The translations under genes and the position numbers were made by a program. The notes under the pieces are model-generated. The model saw nothing but the letters and a program-made list of their open reading frames with translations, did no database searches and was not told the origin of the DNA. A stretch of DNA of 64,000 nucleotides from Phoronis australis (lineage: Eukaryota > Phoronida > Phoronidae). Each line of letters starts with the position of its first letter. Within the stretch, counting starts at the first letter, position 1. Below are positions 10,240 to 23,200 of this stretch, piece after piece. The stretch lies in NCBI GenBank assembly GCA_002633005.1, contig NMRA01000240.1, positions 507,533-571,532 of the forward strand. Direction: 5' to 3'.

Positions 10240-12450
10240 TCTTCAGTTTGTTAGCTGTGAAATCTTGAGACCTAGAGATACCAGTTCGCAAGATGTGATA
10301 ACAATTTTCTAGGTCATAAGCAGTATTCATATGTCACTAATGAGTTTGCTGTTTCACCTAGAGGCTCCCAAAACATTTTAAAACGTAATTATGGGTCCTT
10401 CAACTTCAGCGCTTTTGTTTATAAAGCTGGCCATCTTTAAGCCTGTAAAATTAAACCGGTAGTCCAGAAGTTCGATCGATCAATATTTGAATGCACGGGA
10501 GAGCTGGGTGATTTCCCGGCATGGAAAAACTCTCTGCCAAATTTTCAGAATTTGAAGAGAACCCCAATAAGTTTTGGTGATATTTGCACGCGTCACGTGT
10601 TCGTATTTTTAAATCTTTAAGCCACTTTCTATCTTCGGCTAGCCTCCAGCGCTCAGTCGGCTTCATGCAAACTGAAAGTCGCGCATCTGCCTATATTGAC
10701 TTCATCGTGATTTGGAAAGTCACTCGAGTTGGCTAACCTGATAGGCGTCGTATCACGAACTCAAAACCAGCACACTATGCGCAGATAACGATGATATTAT
10801 AAATGTGTTGCCGATACCCAGCGGACATTAACATGAAATTAAGTAGAAGACAATTATCGTGATGAGGAACCCGGCAATCTGTACCATTGATGGGATGACC
10901 AGCCTGCGTTGCTAAGTTGCTTGACGTCATTTCTATAACCAATCATCAATACATCGGCAGGGGGGGGGCGTCTAGTTTCATGGCAGGTAACATTCCGCTC
11001 CCTGAATACAGCAAGGCTTCTTCTCACTCTCTGGGGATTTTGTCGTATTCATCCACAATAGTGTGCGTCCACGGCACTCGGTCTAAATATACGAGTCCAC
11101 CTTTGCGAGTTGGGCAGCGTAGTGTATGCGCACTCGCGTGGTGAAGATCTAGTACTGAGAGCAAAGGCAAGCCGATTTTTACATTGTGCTCTGTGGGGTT
11201 TCTACAATACAATGCAGATTTCTCTGATGATAGAAAAACAACGCTTGGTAATAAATTTATGTCTCCAGTCCGTGAGTATAGTACTGGGTGGTTTAGACAC
11301 AGAATTTACGACAGATTATCCATGACGTTAGTTTTTATCACCCAGTTCTGGACTTCTGTGGTCAGTCAATGCGTGACTGGGCTTGTAAATCACCGGATTA
11401 CTAAAATCACCAGTATTTCACTAAAGGCCTTTTCATACTGGCTTAACTCCGTTCTGAGCGGAGCGTCGATAACCTGACGGGCTTCAGAAGTTAACGGACT
11501 TCGAAGTAATCGGTAGGTGACACTGTTGTCATAGGAGTAATCGCAAGGTAGCGCTGAACAAGACAATTTGGGAACATTTACATAAAACTTATTTTTTTAT
11601 TCGATTGGTGATTACTAGAACGAAATATAAGCAACTATTAACGACGGCACTACCCTGTAATTGTCGACGATAACAGTGACACCTGGCGATAATTTCGATG
11701 GGACTGAAGTTGACTGTTCTCATACCGTGCACCGCAGCGTCAATCCACCAGTTTACTGCGAAGTAAACTGGCGCTGTTAACTTCGATCCAGGACCGAAGA
11801 TAAGCGTTCATACTGACAGCAACTATCCAAAACAGCGACGGAAAGGCCCTGAAATGAGCTCCAACATTGAGTAGACCTACATGTGGGTAGTTCTCCTCAG
11901 TGAAGAAAATGAATTTGGAATATTTTGAATGGTCTTAGAGCAACATTTTGGCAATTTAGTCTGTACCCCGAAAAATATAGGTTTAAACAGCTCTTACTCT
12001 TCCTATCACTTACATGAGAAACCCACGTGAATTGGTTTGTTTACTCTACCTAATTACATGTTCAAAATCGTGGATGGAACCATGGACTAGTGAATTTGCA
12101 CTTATCAATATTTTGCATTAAGATTAATCTACCATTTGTGATTTTGATGCCAATCACGTTTTACTGTTGCATTGTGAGTTGCTGTTCAGAGATGTCGTGT
12201 CGTTCTTCATTCGTCCGACTAAGCTCAAAAATGTGTTTCATGCGTTACAGTTTGAATGCTGGGTCGATTATGGTAGGCCTATGTGTATTTCAACTCCGTA
12301 AAAGAGGAAAGCTCAACCGTTAAAGTGGAATTTCACTTGCGAAGATCACAAACAAATTTCAATTAAAGGCATCTCGTCAGTTTCTGAGTGACGGTCAGAG
12401 TCTCGCAGTTTCTGTGTGACGCTCAAAGTTCGTTGAATGGAGGATTGCCG
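10240..12450. other. No gene; possible MITE 11.42-11.85 kb
   Basis: No convincing coding region. Segments AAAGGCCTTTTCATACTG near 11424 and ACGGAAAGGCCCTGAA near 11840 could be the two ends of a short element; this is weak. A run of seven G occurs near 10961. Confidence 0.4.
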
Positions 12451-12453
12451 GCC

Positions 12454-12531
12454 GGGCCAGTGCGGGGCCAGCGCGGGGCCAGCGCGGGGCCAGCGCGGGG
12501 CCAGCGCGGGGCCAGCGCGGGGCCAGCGTGG
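12454..12531. repeat. 11-bp GC-rich minisatellite
   Basis: About seven tandem copies of GGGGCCAGCGC. Because 11 is not a multiple of three, all frames pass through the same repeat, producing an artefactual peptide pattern (ASAGPARGQRG). Not coding. Confidence 0.9.
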
Positions 12532-14880
12532 TGTTATAAATAAGATTTCGCAGATTCTGGATTTATATAATGTCGCTATTAACTTCCCTCGATCAAGAAT
12601 AAGAAAATGTTTTCATTTTCCAACATATTTGTTATTTCGTTACAGAAGGTTGGCAAAACCTGGAATGCTTTGGCCATCAGGGATCTTTCCGATACCCAGG
12701 ATTCATGTATTAATGAAACTTGGCTGGCAAAACTGTGTCATCTTTAGCTAGATTATCTACGTCAGCGCCATTTTATTTTTATCACTCTCACACCTGTACT
12801 TGGTTAAAGTCCAGAGCGACGCCCAGTGTTATCAGTCGCTTTACAGTGCAGTGCAGTGTTATCGGGACCTTCTTATGGCGATGTTGATGCCCACAAAATC
12901 ATCTGTTTGGCGTTAAGGCAACTTGATTAGACAGTCATAGATTAAAAACTCCGTAGAATATGCATATGCATATGTAAAATGCATAATGCAAAAATGACAT
13001 TCACAAAGTATAGTTTGTGAGTTGCGGTTAAAGAGATAAATATCGTGTTGTTCCCTTCAGGCGTCACTTAGTATTATATTCTAAAAATAAAACTAACTTG
13101 TAGGCGTTGAGAATAGTTGTGTTAAATGTGTGATTAACGCACTCAATGCACGTTTGCAAATAATGCATTGAAGAATCATTGATCGCCAAGGGTGAAAACG
13201 ATTAAACCATCCTCAGTCAATAATTATCAAATGTAATTCAATCAAAAAGATTGATGCGTGTGTTTGAAATGTGCATTTTAAAATATAAAATTGCTATTAT
13301 GGAAGACATTCACGTGACTGCTTCATGTTTGGATACAAGACAAAGTAGTCCGACAAAGCGCAGCAATAGTAAGAGCAGCTGAAATTTTATACCACAAATT
13401 AATTTAGCTGTCCGAGCAAGAACGCCTTTGTATCCTGGTGGCGAGTTTTTTAAGGAAACACAATTCCTGAGTAATATTGGCGCAGTGTCATGTTCCAAAC
13501 CAATGAACAATGACGAAGTAAGTCTATCAATATTAATGAAAATATGATAAGAGAGGCTATGATATCAGTTGTCATTCGTTATATCTTATTCGTTTACATA
13601 TCGTTCGTTAGTTCGTTTATCTGAAATAACATAAAGGTTGAGTCAAACAACACATAACTGTGCAGACAATAACCGTACACTTGCGTTATGCAGTGTACCA
13701 GCACCGCTGTTTTTCATACGAACGAAGGGCTAGTGCAATACAGTACCTAGATACTAGAATTTTAAAACTGGTCAGTCAATTCAAAACCGCCCGCCAGAGC
13801 GAGCGTACAAAGTTACAAACAGCTATCAAATATACAGACAGATCGGACACTTTTGGGTCTTTTTACAGAAATATTACAAAGGTGCTAGCTGACATTTCGT
13901 GAGCGATTTTGTTCACTTAATGCTGCTGTACTCTCAGTCAATAAATCGTACATGTCCGTCTATCGTTATCTTATGTGAGTTTTTAAAGAATTTGAATTTT
14001 TACCGGTATAGCGTCGCCACCATGTCGGAAAAAGAACTGTAACCTACTTGAAAATACACTTAAACTCTCATTACGTTCTCGGAATGTGGACATCGACAGT
14101 GAATGGAACCTATTATATGGTTGGAAATTGCCCGGAAATTAGACTGCCGTGGGTTTTTGACCTCGTAAATATACAAACAGGTGATGCAAGCAGTACGCAT
14201 GAGCACGGGTAGTCGATAAATTTCCAAGATTGTTCACCTTTTGCAGCAAGTGAAAACGTCTCCAGTTTGCCATATCAACCAATTGATTCCTTGTGTGATC
14301 CTTTGCGCGGCGGGAATTTCCGAAGGCAGTCTTTCGGAAACGGGCAATTTTCCAAAATGATTTACGTCAAAAACCCGCCGGAGGAGTGGGCTCTTTTTAT
14401 GACTAAGTGCCAGTCGCCTTATGGAAACTGGAATTGAAGACAGCAACAACTTTATTCATTGACGGGCTGTAGTTTGTTGTATGAGAGATGTTTCAGTTTG
14501 TTGACCTCTTGACTACTATGAACAAGTCCGACAACATCTTAGCTGACAAAATATGAACTTTAATAATATTTCAACGGTAAAGTAACAAAAGTCGAAAAAA
14601 ACAATATCATCTAGCTCAGAATATCCCCGTAACTATGTGTCAGACATGAAAAACAATATCATCTATCTCACAATATCCACGTAACTATGTGTCAGATATG
14701 AAAAACGATCTCAGAAGAGACTGCGGATTTGTTGCCCAAGGCAATCGCGCCTGGCAATTGGAATGTGACCAAAGGAATAATACATAGAATTTCAAGACAT
14801 TTTCCTATCAACGCTCTTGCTGTGGCGAAAAGGGAATGAAGTTTCGGAGATCGGGATGATAGACTCCTTGTCTATGATAC
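12532..14880. other. No gene; short duplication at 14.59-14.71 kb
   Basis: AT-rich non-coding sequence. A unit of about 55 bp (containing AACAATATCATCTA and AACTATGTGTCAGA) is duplicated in tandem near 14600-14705. Confidence 0.5.
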
Positions 14881-14886
14881 TGTTGT

Positions 14887-16828
14887 TAAAGGAGAATGCC
14901 ACCCGATTTAATTAGTCTTTTTACCGTCTTAATCGGTCTATATCCACGTCACCTCGTATGCGGTCGATCTTACCTCGCCGAGAGGTGTCGCGTTAATGTG
15001 TGAGGAAGATGAGAAACGACGCAGCGACGTCAGTGTTTCTTCTGCACTGAGAGTGAGTGCCGCTTGTGCAAACTATGAAGCTGCGAGGAAAGCGGGTATA
15101 TCGTTTTTACGATTTCCTCGAGAGCCCATAATGCTTCGGAAGTGGCTTGCAGTAGTGAAGAATGAAAAGTAGGCCGTTAATACCAAGTATGAGGCCGTGA
15201 AGCTTCTCCGTGTCCGTCAGTGGCCTGCATTTCGTCGGATCGGTTGTTGATCGGTTTTTGATTATGGGGAATCGTAGTTGGCCATGAAAACATAAACAAT
15301 TACAATTAATTCAAGGCGTGAGAACATAACGTTTTATATAACCTGTTTGATGACCGACTCATTCGTGAGCCTTCTGTTTGGTCCTCTGGGTGTAGGATGT
15401 TTTTGCCAGTTCTTTTTCTGAGCCCTAAAAACGTCATAAACACACCTGTGTTTAGATACGTTGCAAAATCACAAAAGTCCGTAAAACACATATCAGCGCT
15501 TCTCCAAGAAGGCTTTTCTCTTGCGGAATTTCGTGGCAGCAAACGCAAGCGTCAGTCCGCGTTTCTTTTATCGTTCAGTTAGCTCACTGACACCAGGACA
15601 AGTCATTCAAACGGTTTTCGGAACTATCCATATGTTCCGTTGCCTGTGCACGTTCACGGAGCTTCTCTATTATTTCTTGATTAGTGTATTCCGGTTCGAC
15701 TTGATAGCCTGTGAAACTTAACGATCAACCTGTGAAGTCTTCGTCGGATGAGCACTCGTCCAAGTCGGTATTGCGAGTTGACGTTTATTGTGCGTTCTGC
15801 AGTTCAAAATGAAGTATTCTCACCCTACCTAATGCTTATATAAAACTGAAACTAAGGCTGTCTCATTAGACACAATTTGTAATGCTTTGGAGTGTTCGTG
15901 AGTGCAACTGTTTTGAGAAGCCAGCAATGAATAAATCACTGCGTTACCCGGCTTTAGATGCAATAAACTAATTGACCGTGCACCGAAGCCGTGTGAGCGC
16001 ATGCTGATTCAGTGTTTGCTGACAGAAAGCTGTTGTGAAACACAATAATTCCATTTTATATCATATGGTGAGATGTTAGGGGAATCTTTATTTAGATATT
16101 CATATACATTATTCGAATCATTGTTCCTGTACAACTTTTACCCTGACGGTTCTGTGGAAGGATAACCTGACTTCGCGACCACCGACGAGCTAGTAAGTAG
16201 ATTTGCAGTTTCGCAGCTAGTTCACGAAAATAATAACATGTGCATTTTTTTCTTTGGCTTACTAGCATTAGTTTAGTTTCCAACTTTGGTTGGTTTATGT
16301 TCGTGATGTCTTCAGTCCGGCCGCGATTGGCCTGATCGGGGTCCGAGCCACTGGCCAGGATAGCAAGCGTTTTGTGTGTTTAGAACTGAAAAAAATCGCG
16401 TCTAAAATTACAACACACATCTATTTTCTCTTTACTACATATGACGGACGAACAATTTGAATTTATCACAGAAAAAACCCCAACCGAACTTTGTAGGCTG
16501 CGGTATGTTCAAAAACTAAAAAATACATAACAGCGAAATAAATTAACACGTTTGTTCAACAACTCGGTGTATTTGTAAGGGTTTTACATCGAATTTTGAT
16601 GATTTATTGGTGTAAAACGGTGCATTCAAGCGATAAGCTGACACCAGTAAGCGTGTTGTGAACTGCAGAACAGACTGCATTCGAACCTGTGACGTCATTG
16701 GTTAATTTCAATATCTTCGTCTGCCGTCAGGTGTCAGGTAAAAGAGCTGTACTTGCTGTTATTGATTGGAACTACTCGATATAAATTGATACAAACTGGG
16801 TCGTTTTTTCGGGTGGCATTCTCCTTTA
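14887..16828 (+). mobile_element. DNA transposon remnant with THAP-like fragment
   Basis: Left end TAAAGGAGAATGCCACCCGA (14887-14906) is exactly inverted at 16809-16828. Both ends are preceded or followed by TA, so a TA target duplication is possible. The 1.94-kb interior has one short recognisable coding piece near its left end and otherwise no long frame, so the copy is probably non-autonomous or decayed. The superfamily is not certain. Confidence 0.7.
14996..15172 (+). pseudogene. Truncated THAP-like zinc-finger ORF inside the transposon
   Basis: A 58-residue frame whose second half reads SAACANYEAARKAGISFLRF, then PREPIMLRKWLAVV. This is the start of a THAP DNA-binding domain (compare the family pattern C..C......GISFHRFP.D...R..W). 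The zinc-binding histidine of SFHRFP is leucine here, the first cysteine is not in place, and a stop follows before the second zinc-ligand half. It is a degenerate domain from a THAP-bearing transposase or captured gene. The identification rests on motif recognition only. Confidence 0.55.
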
Positions 16829-16829
16829 G

Positions 16830-18320
16830 ATTTTATTTTACACACTCCGCCACCCGTCACAAAATGAATACATGAGCACTCACGGTAATTCTTTATCTAT
16901 TAACGCACAATATGGCGGGCAAGAGACATTTTATTCTGTCAAATTTATGAACAAAAATACAGATTAAGAAAATTTCCTATTAGCTTGGCTTGAACTGATT
17001 ATTGCTAGTAAGGTAACTAGCACTAAAAAATAGAAAAATGACAAGTTCGCAATTATTTTTGGGCGAAATATGTGAAAAATTACTGTACCTTCTGGCATGT
17101 TCACAGAATCCAAAATAATAAACACTTGGTGTTTTGAGCATTGAAAGGTTGTGATGAGCTTAAAGAAGGTGTCAAATTTTAATATCAAATTTAAATGTAT
17201 AGTTAAACATTACGAGGACAAGCTTTAAAGCTTTTTGTCTACCTCCAACTCTGCAGCACTGTGTTCCTTTTATTTGCAAGTCAGTCGCATTTTACGTCTC
17301 GCCTAATTAAGCCTGCATTTCTTGCTCCAATACTGTTTAAAAATATCAAATGTAAATTGTTCTTATAATAATAGTTTCATCCAAGTTTGGAAGGTTTTGC
17401 CACCTATTCTAATATGTTGGAATTTGACACTTTTGACTAGATGCTGATGCCTTAGGTAATCTGTTTAGGGGTGATATTAATGTCTATCAAACAAAAATGT
17501 TTGTTGAAGATTGTGTGTAGCTATGTTTCTTAGAATATAATGAATGAATACGAAATGTCGCATTTATGATTAAAGTTTATCCGGACTGAGCTTGCAAGGA
17601 CTAGTACAGTTTTGTAGATAGAGAGGGGAGGGTGAAGTGTAGCCCACATTTACATTGATTTTGACACATAAAAACATTAAAGTAATAATTAGACTTACCT
17701 TGAAACAGCTTGTGTTGACTCGTGCGTCTCTACTGGAGTACATTGTCGTCTATCTTTCATTGGAGGAACGTGGTTATGTGAGTATCCGCGACAAATTGCT
17801 TTCTTATATATTAGCAGCAATGATATTTAATAATTGTTTTACGCATACCACGATACCATGTTGGACAACCAACGCGGTTAGTTACGTATTCCCATAACAG
17901 TATAATTGCACTTGTTCGTTTTTTCTAGAGGGAGCAACAGGTTGGGGGTAATTCACTTAACAGGGATTAATCATCTACTCGAGGGCAAGTTCATAGGGGT
18001 GGCGATCGACCCATGACGTAAAGTTCATCGTGGTGCTCATCAATTCCCCCACATAGTTTGTCACCTTACGTTTCTTTGCCACGCCACTGTGGCCTTCGCT
18101 TTCGCCAAAATCCCACCCCCGTCATTATCAAATTTTCGCATTTGACCCAGTAAGTTTTTTTTCCTAGGCACCTGCCCCCAACTAAGTACATCAAAGGACC
18201 CTCCGTATTGCAAAAATAAATAGGCTTTGTCCGATTGAAGTGCGGTTTAGACAAATAATCACCAATCTGATGAAGCACTTGATAGACGAAATCGCGCGTG
18301 AATGATGTCGCCGAAATAGA
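16830..18320. other. No gene recognised
   Basis: AT-rich sequence. A frame of about 110 codons on the minus strand (18066-18410) runs into the neighbouring MITE and has no recognisable domain, so it is not called. Confidence 0.45.
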
Positions 18321-18322
18321 CC

Positions 18323-18574
18323 GGGGGCCCGTTCCAAGAAACTGACTTAAGTTCATTTTTGACTTAAGTCTAAGATTTGTCTTAATTTCCATACTTTGAA
18401 ACTTCCACATCTGGTGAAATAGTAAAAATTAAGAAAAAAACTTTTATCAAAAACTTAATTCAAACTTAAAATCTCTTTCTTGAAATGGTCTCGAGACAAA
18501 TTTAAGTTTTATCTTAAAATTTACTAAAACTTAAGATTTGTCTTAGCTAAGTCAGTTTTGTTGGAACGGTCCCC
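18323..18574. mobile_element. MITE abutting the long-TIR transposon
   Basis: About 252 bp with inverted ends: GGGGGCCCGTTCCAAGAAAC on the left and, read on the other strand from the right, GGGGACCGTTCCAACAAAAC. The subterminal sequence (ACTTAAGATTTGTCTTA and its inverse) continues the inverted repeat. Non-coding. It ends two bases before the left end of the 6.6-kb transposon. Confidence 0.75.
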
Positions 18575-18575
18575 T

Positions 18576-19050
18576 GGATCCCAGAGCTTTTTTGGGGATG
18601 AAAAGGTAACCAATTTCCTTTGGTGCCACAGTGTTCTATGGGTAGCCTGATGCTTGGAAATGACTGTCTGGCAGGTTCGCTCTGATGGGTGTGGTCAGGG
18701 GAGACAAGAGAATGACACTCAAAAATTGAGCTAGATCAACTTTTCTGGTAACCACTTCAAACTGCTTTGGATACCTACTACGTAATCCACTGTATCGAAA
18801 TTGGACTCTGCCAGACAATTTCAGTGGTGGGGACTACCCGCCAGACGAACATATACAGGGTACAAAAATTGAGCTAGATCAATCCAAGAGGTAACCGCAC
18901 GAAACCAATTGCAAAATATTTACCGTAGCCCCGGGTATCACGAATAAGCACTGCCAGACACGTGGTGGGTTAGCCCCGCCAGACACGCCCAAATACCCGA
19001 GTTGAGGAAGATCAACCCAACAGGTAACCGTTTGATAACCAATTTACACG
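18576..19050 (+). repeat. Left terminal inverted repeat with three internal sub-repeats
   Basis: Inverse of 24664-25143. A sub-repeat recurs three times at roughly 130-170 bp spacing, each with a CTGCCAGAC or CCGCCAGAC part, a TTGAGCTAGATCAA core (third copy TTGAGGAAGATCAA) and a GGTAACC part. These are candidates for transposase-binding iterons. Confidence 0.85.
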
Positions 19051-20244
19051 ATGTTCAGAACGATGAAACAGCAAGATGGCAGGAGTAGAAACAAAATTCA
19101 TTATAAGCCCATTTACGCTGAATAAGCACAAAGTTGAGGAACCAAGCACTTTTTACATAAGGTGAGAGATTTTTGTCAGCAAGTTTACGTCAGGGCATGA
19201 AAAATCAAAAAAAAATGCGGCTGATCGGTTGGAGCGACCTCACACGTCTACGCAACAACAACGGAATATACCGCATGATATATTCTAATTCACATTAAAA
19301 AACAGAACCTAAAAATCCGTCCCATTTTACCAGTCTAATCTACGTCCCCCTGTTTTCGGACGAACTTTTCATTCATTTGATGTAACTCTTACTACAACGA
19401 ATAATCGAAATTGCGTCTTTTGTTTCCGTCTGCGCACCAACTACCGTCATTTCCGTTGTACACGTGCTGAAGCACGAGGAGCTATTTGACATGGGCGTTG
19501 AAAGCTGAAAACAATGGAGATTTCGGGAGATTCTTGACAATTATCGGTGAGTAGTTTTCCATATAATTGTTCATGAGTGTTGATTTCAAACTGGTGGATT
19601 ACAATTAGAAAGCCTGTCTTAGGCCTACGCTATTTTCTTGGTAAATCGACCTTCACATGTGCCCTGTGACCTGTACAGTGAAGATAAAAGGAATTGTTAA
19701 TCAAAACGTGCGTTACTTAAGGGGGAAGCCACGCGCGGTAAGCACTACCAAAAAAGCGCAGGTATGCCATCTTTTGTGACAAACGGTTATTTTTCCTTCG
19801 AAAACTGTTGTTGACCCACTCGCGACATTCTAGAGGTTCCCGCGTCGCTATTATTTATTCAGATACGTGCGTACGTACTTTAGATTCAAATACATGACGA
19901 AATGTTTGGCCCGACTTGGGTTTTTGCATATGATACCGACTGAATGTCTGTAGCATAGCTAATGCAAAATTTTCTGTTCATTGCCGGCATCCTGGTAATG
20001 GAATATTGGCCTGTAAATACAACGGAGGTCGGAGCGTAGTTGTCACAAATGACTACTCCTCTTTCTGTTAATTTGAATAACGAATCAACAAATGCTTGTT
20101 TTATATAATCCATAAATAATTTGTCACTACAGTAGGGAAAGGAATGAAAACGTCATTTTTGGGGCAATGTTTTAACTTTTCTGACAGCACTACGCGTAAT
20201 TCCAGCTTCTTATCTTTAGGACAATTAACCCCCCACATTAAATA

Positions 20245-23200
20245 ATGGATTCAGACGATGCGAATGAACAGGATCCCGGACTGAAAGACTCGCCTGAAGC
20301 AGTACACTCACTATAAATAATCAGTAGGCAATGAACTTTTAGTTTTTACTATTTAATGAAAGCTCTGTTCGTTTTGGCCGTCGTTTCGCTGGCTCCATAT
20401 CGATGTTTTCGGGTCCCTGAGTTACCTCGTCCCTATATTCCGCAATGAATATTTTTTAGGCCCTATGTTTCTTAGCGCCGATCCTCTCCCGACCCTATAT
20501 TCTCCCCCAAATCCTACGTTTTTCCAGTCCAGATGTCGCTATGTTCCCCTGCCCCCATGTTCCCTCGCACGCACCCATTTTATGTATATCGGAAATCAAT
20601 TCCTTGTGTTGATTACTTGATTTATAGATCTTGCGACTGAAAAGCGCTTGGATTCTGGCCAATCATAAGCATTATCAAGATGTGATTTTATTTACAAAGA
20701 AACTGGGTTGTCTGTCATTATCAATACATTGCTTTACTTGCTTTTCTGTAAGCAAATGTTCCCTTTAAACACAGAAATTGAAATAACGTACACCGATACG
20801 TGGGAACAAGACCGGGTAATACAGGACCAGGGTAACGTCGGGATGGGGTAACGTGGGGACGGGGGAACATTGGGCAGCGGAATATTGGTTGGGGAACAGA
20901 GGGACGGGAATTGTAGTGACAAGGGAACAGTGGGCAGACCATGTTTCGTTCCTTAGGGCAAAATGACACTGACAAATCTATAAATAAGACAAAACAACTT
21001 AAACCAAATAAACGTTTTTCATTACAGGTTCTTGAAAGCGAAGGTAATGTATGCTGCTTCATGTGCCAAACATCAACCGGCGAGGACAGTAAGCTGAAAA
21101 CTTTCAACGAAAACACTGAAGAACGTCACTAAAAAAATTAAAAAGTGACAAATACTCCCTTGTTACGCAAAGAATAGCGGAAGCTAGTGAAACAGAATTA
21201 TATCTACGCTATCACCCATCGTGCCACAGAAAATACACTGCTGTTAAACGGCCAAGATATGGACGGTCAGTTGACGACGCAACTCCTAGTAAAATGGCTT
21301 GTATTTTTACAAGACGTTGCAGTCCCCTCCCAAAGTCCGATGATAAGGGCATATTGAAAGGTTCTTGCATATTCTGTAGGAAAAGCCGAAAGGAGAAGAA
21401 TGGGAAAGAGTAACCAAGGGTCAAGATCTTAACACTGTCTGGTTGCGACTCCCTCCAACAAGCGAACAAATCATCTAGTAATGATCGGTTAAGAAGCCTG
21501 GTTTTCAGTGATGTTGACTTAATAGCAAGGGAAGCTGAATACCACAATTCCTGTCGAGCGCTCTTCACTAAAGAAACTTCTGGTCAAGAAAGTGGAAATT
21601 TAATGGATCTACACCACCAAGCATTTACGTAAACACGCAATTACATTTAAATTTAGGTTCTTGAAAACCGGCGGTCAATACTTCTCTCTACTTTGCTAGA
21701 TTTGTACAAAGAAGAGTACGTAAGTAGTGGTGGGACAGAAGCTGATGACTCAGCATACACAACTCAGAATCTCCTTAAGAAGATCAAAGACCAACTTGGA
21801 GACAGAATTCAAGTGAGATTGTCAAATTAACGGAAAGGCAACTTTATTTTCAGCTCGCTGTAACAGAAGAAGATGCATTAGTTCAGCAGCAAGGTGAAAC
21901 TGAAGAAAACTACCAAAATGACAAACTGAGATGGGCTGCTCTTCATCTTCGGTCTCAGATCTTGCAACTGCCTAAGTCAAAGACACCTATTCCAACAACA
22001 GTGCAGAATTTGAAATCCTGTGCACCAAAGATACCGCAACAACTTGAACTGTTCTACCGAACACTTCTCGGTGGTATTACAACATCAAACTCTCAAAGAG
22101 AATCCATTGACCGCAAAGTGACCGCAATGGCATCTGACGCCATTTACAACGTTACCCGTGGTAATGTGAGGCCGTGGAAGCCCACGTCCCTGGGACGTGG
22201 TCTGTCTTCGCAGATTCTTAACGGAGCAGGACATTCCATCGGCTACAAAGAAAGCAAATGCCTTGAGACTGAGTTTGCGTATTCCATGGAGTCGTATAAA
22301 CGCGAAGCACCGGATGGTATTCGACTCCTTCCAAATCTAGCCACTACCTCTGTTTGGGATAATAATGACGGTTTAAAAGCCTACGCTATACAAAAACCAT
22401 TGTTTGATACGCTGCTGATAATGCTCGGCAATTTTCATACGGAACTGGCTTTGTATGGAGCTGTGGGAACCATGATAAATGGAAGTGGCAGAGAGTTCCT
22501 ACTTTCAGAGACTGGTATCTTGGCAGAAGGGTCTATGATGGGCTTCATTAAAGGAAAATTCTACAACAGGTGCACTCGGGTTCACGAGCTTCTTGCTAAC
22601 GTTTTGGAAGGCAAGGTGTAATAAAAATTTCTGCATAACTTGGCTCCGGAGGAATATGAATCGTTCCGTACGGTTATGACCGCAGTCCCTTCAGATCCTG
22701 AACAAATAGAGGCAAACCTTGATGATCCTGTGATCACTCAGCATCTCCAGAAGTATGAAGATTTCTTTCACACAGTGATTAATGACAAATATGGCAAAAC
22801 TGCTCAGTTTTGGGCAACATACATCTTTCTCATAAACTGCGCGCTCAAAGAACTCCAGAGATGCGTCAAGACCAATGACGTCAGTGGTTATATCAACATT
22901 TTCCCGACTATGCTAGATGTATTCTTTGCCTTGAACCGCCCAAACTACGCCAGATGGGGAACGTTGTTTTACAAAAAAAAATTGAAATTTGCAGACCCAC
23001 AATTGCGCGAAGTGCTGGAATACGGAGCGTTTCAGAGCGACGTACGAGAAACAACTTCAGTAGATCGGCTGCTTACCTCCCTTTGGAACAGTCCGTCAAC
23101 AGGGATGGAGCATCGAGCATGACAGGGATAGTGGCTTTCCGCAACTCAGCGAAATGCAATGCGTCCGAGTCGATGGTCCCTCTCTATTACACAAAGGGCA

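Noticed and set aside
12437-12751. 104-codon plus frame with an ASAGPARGQRG repeat
   Set aside because: It is the translation of an 11-bp minisatellite read through three frames; no splice or homology support.
18066-18410. 114-codon minus frame
   Set aside because: Its N-terminal part lies in a MITE inverted repeat and no motif is recognisable.
20721-21116. 131-codon minus frame, Pro/Ser rich
   Set aside because: It runs through the arm repeats of the nested element and an exon of the transposon gene on the other strand.
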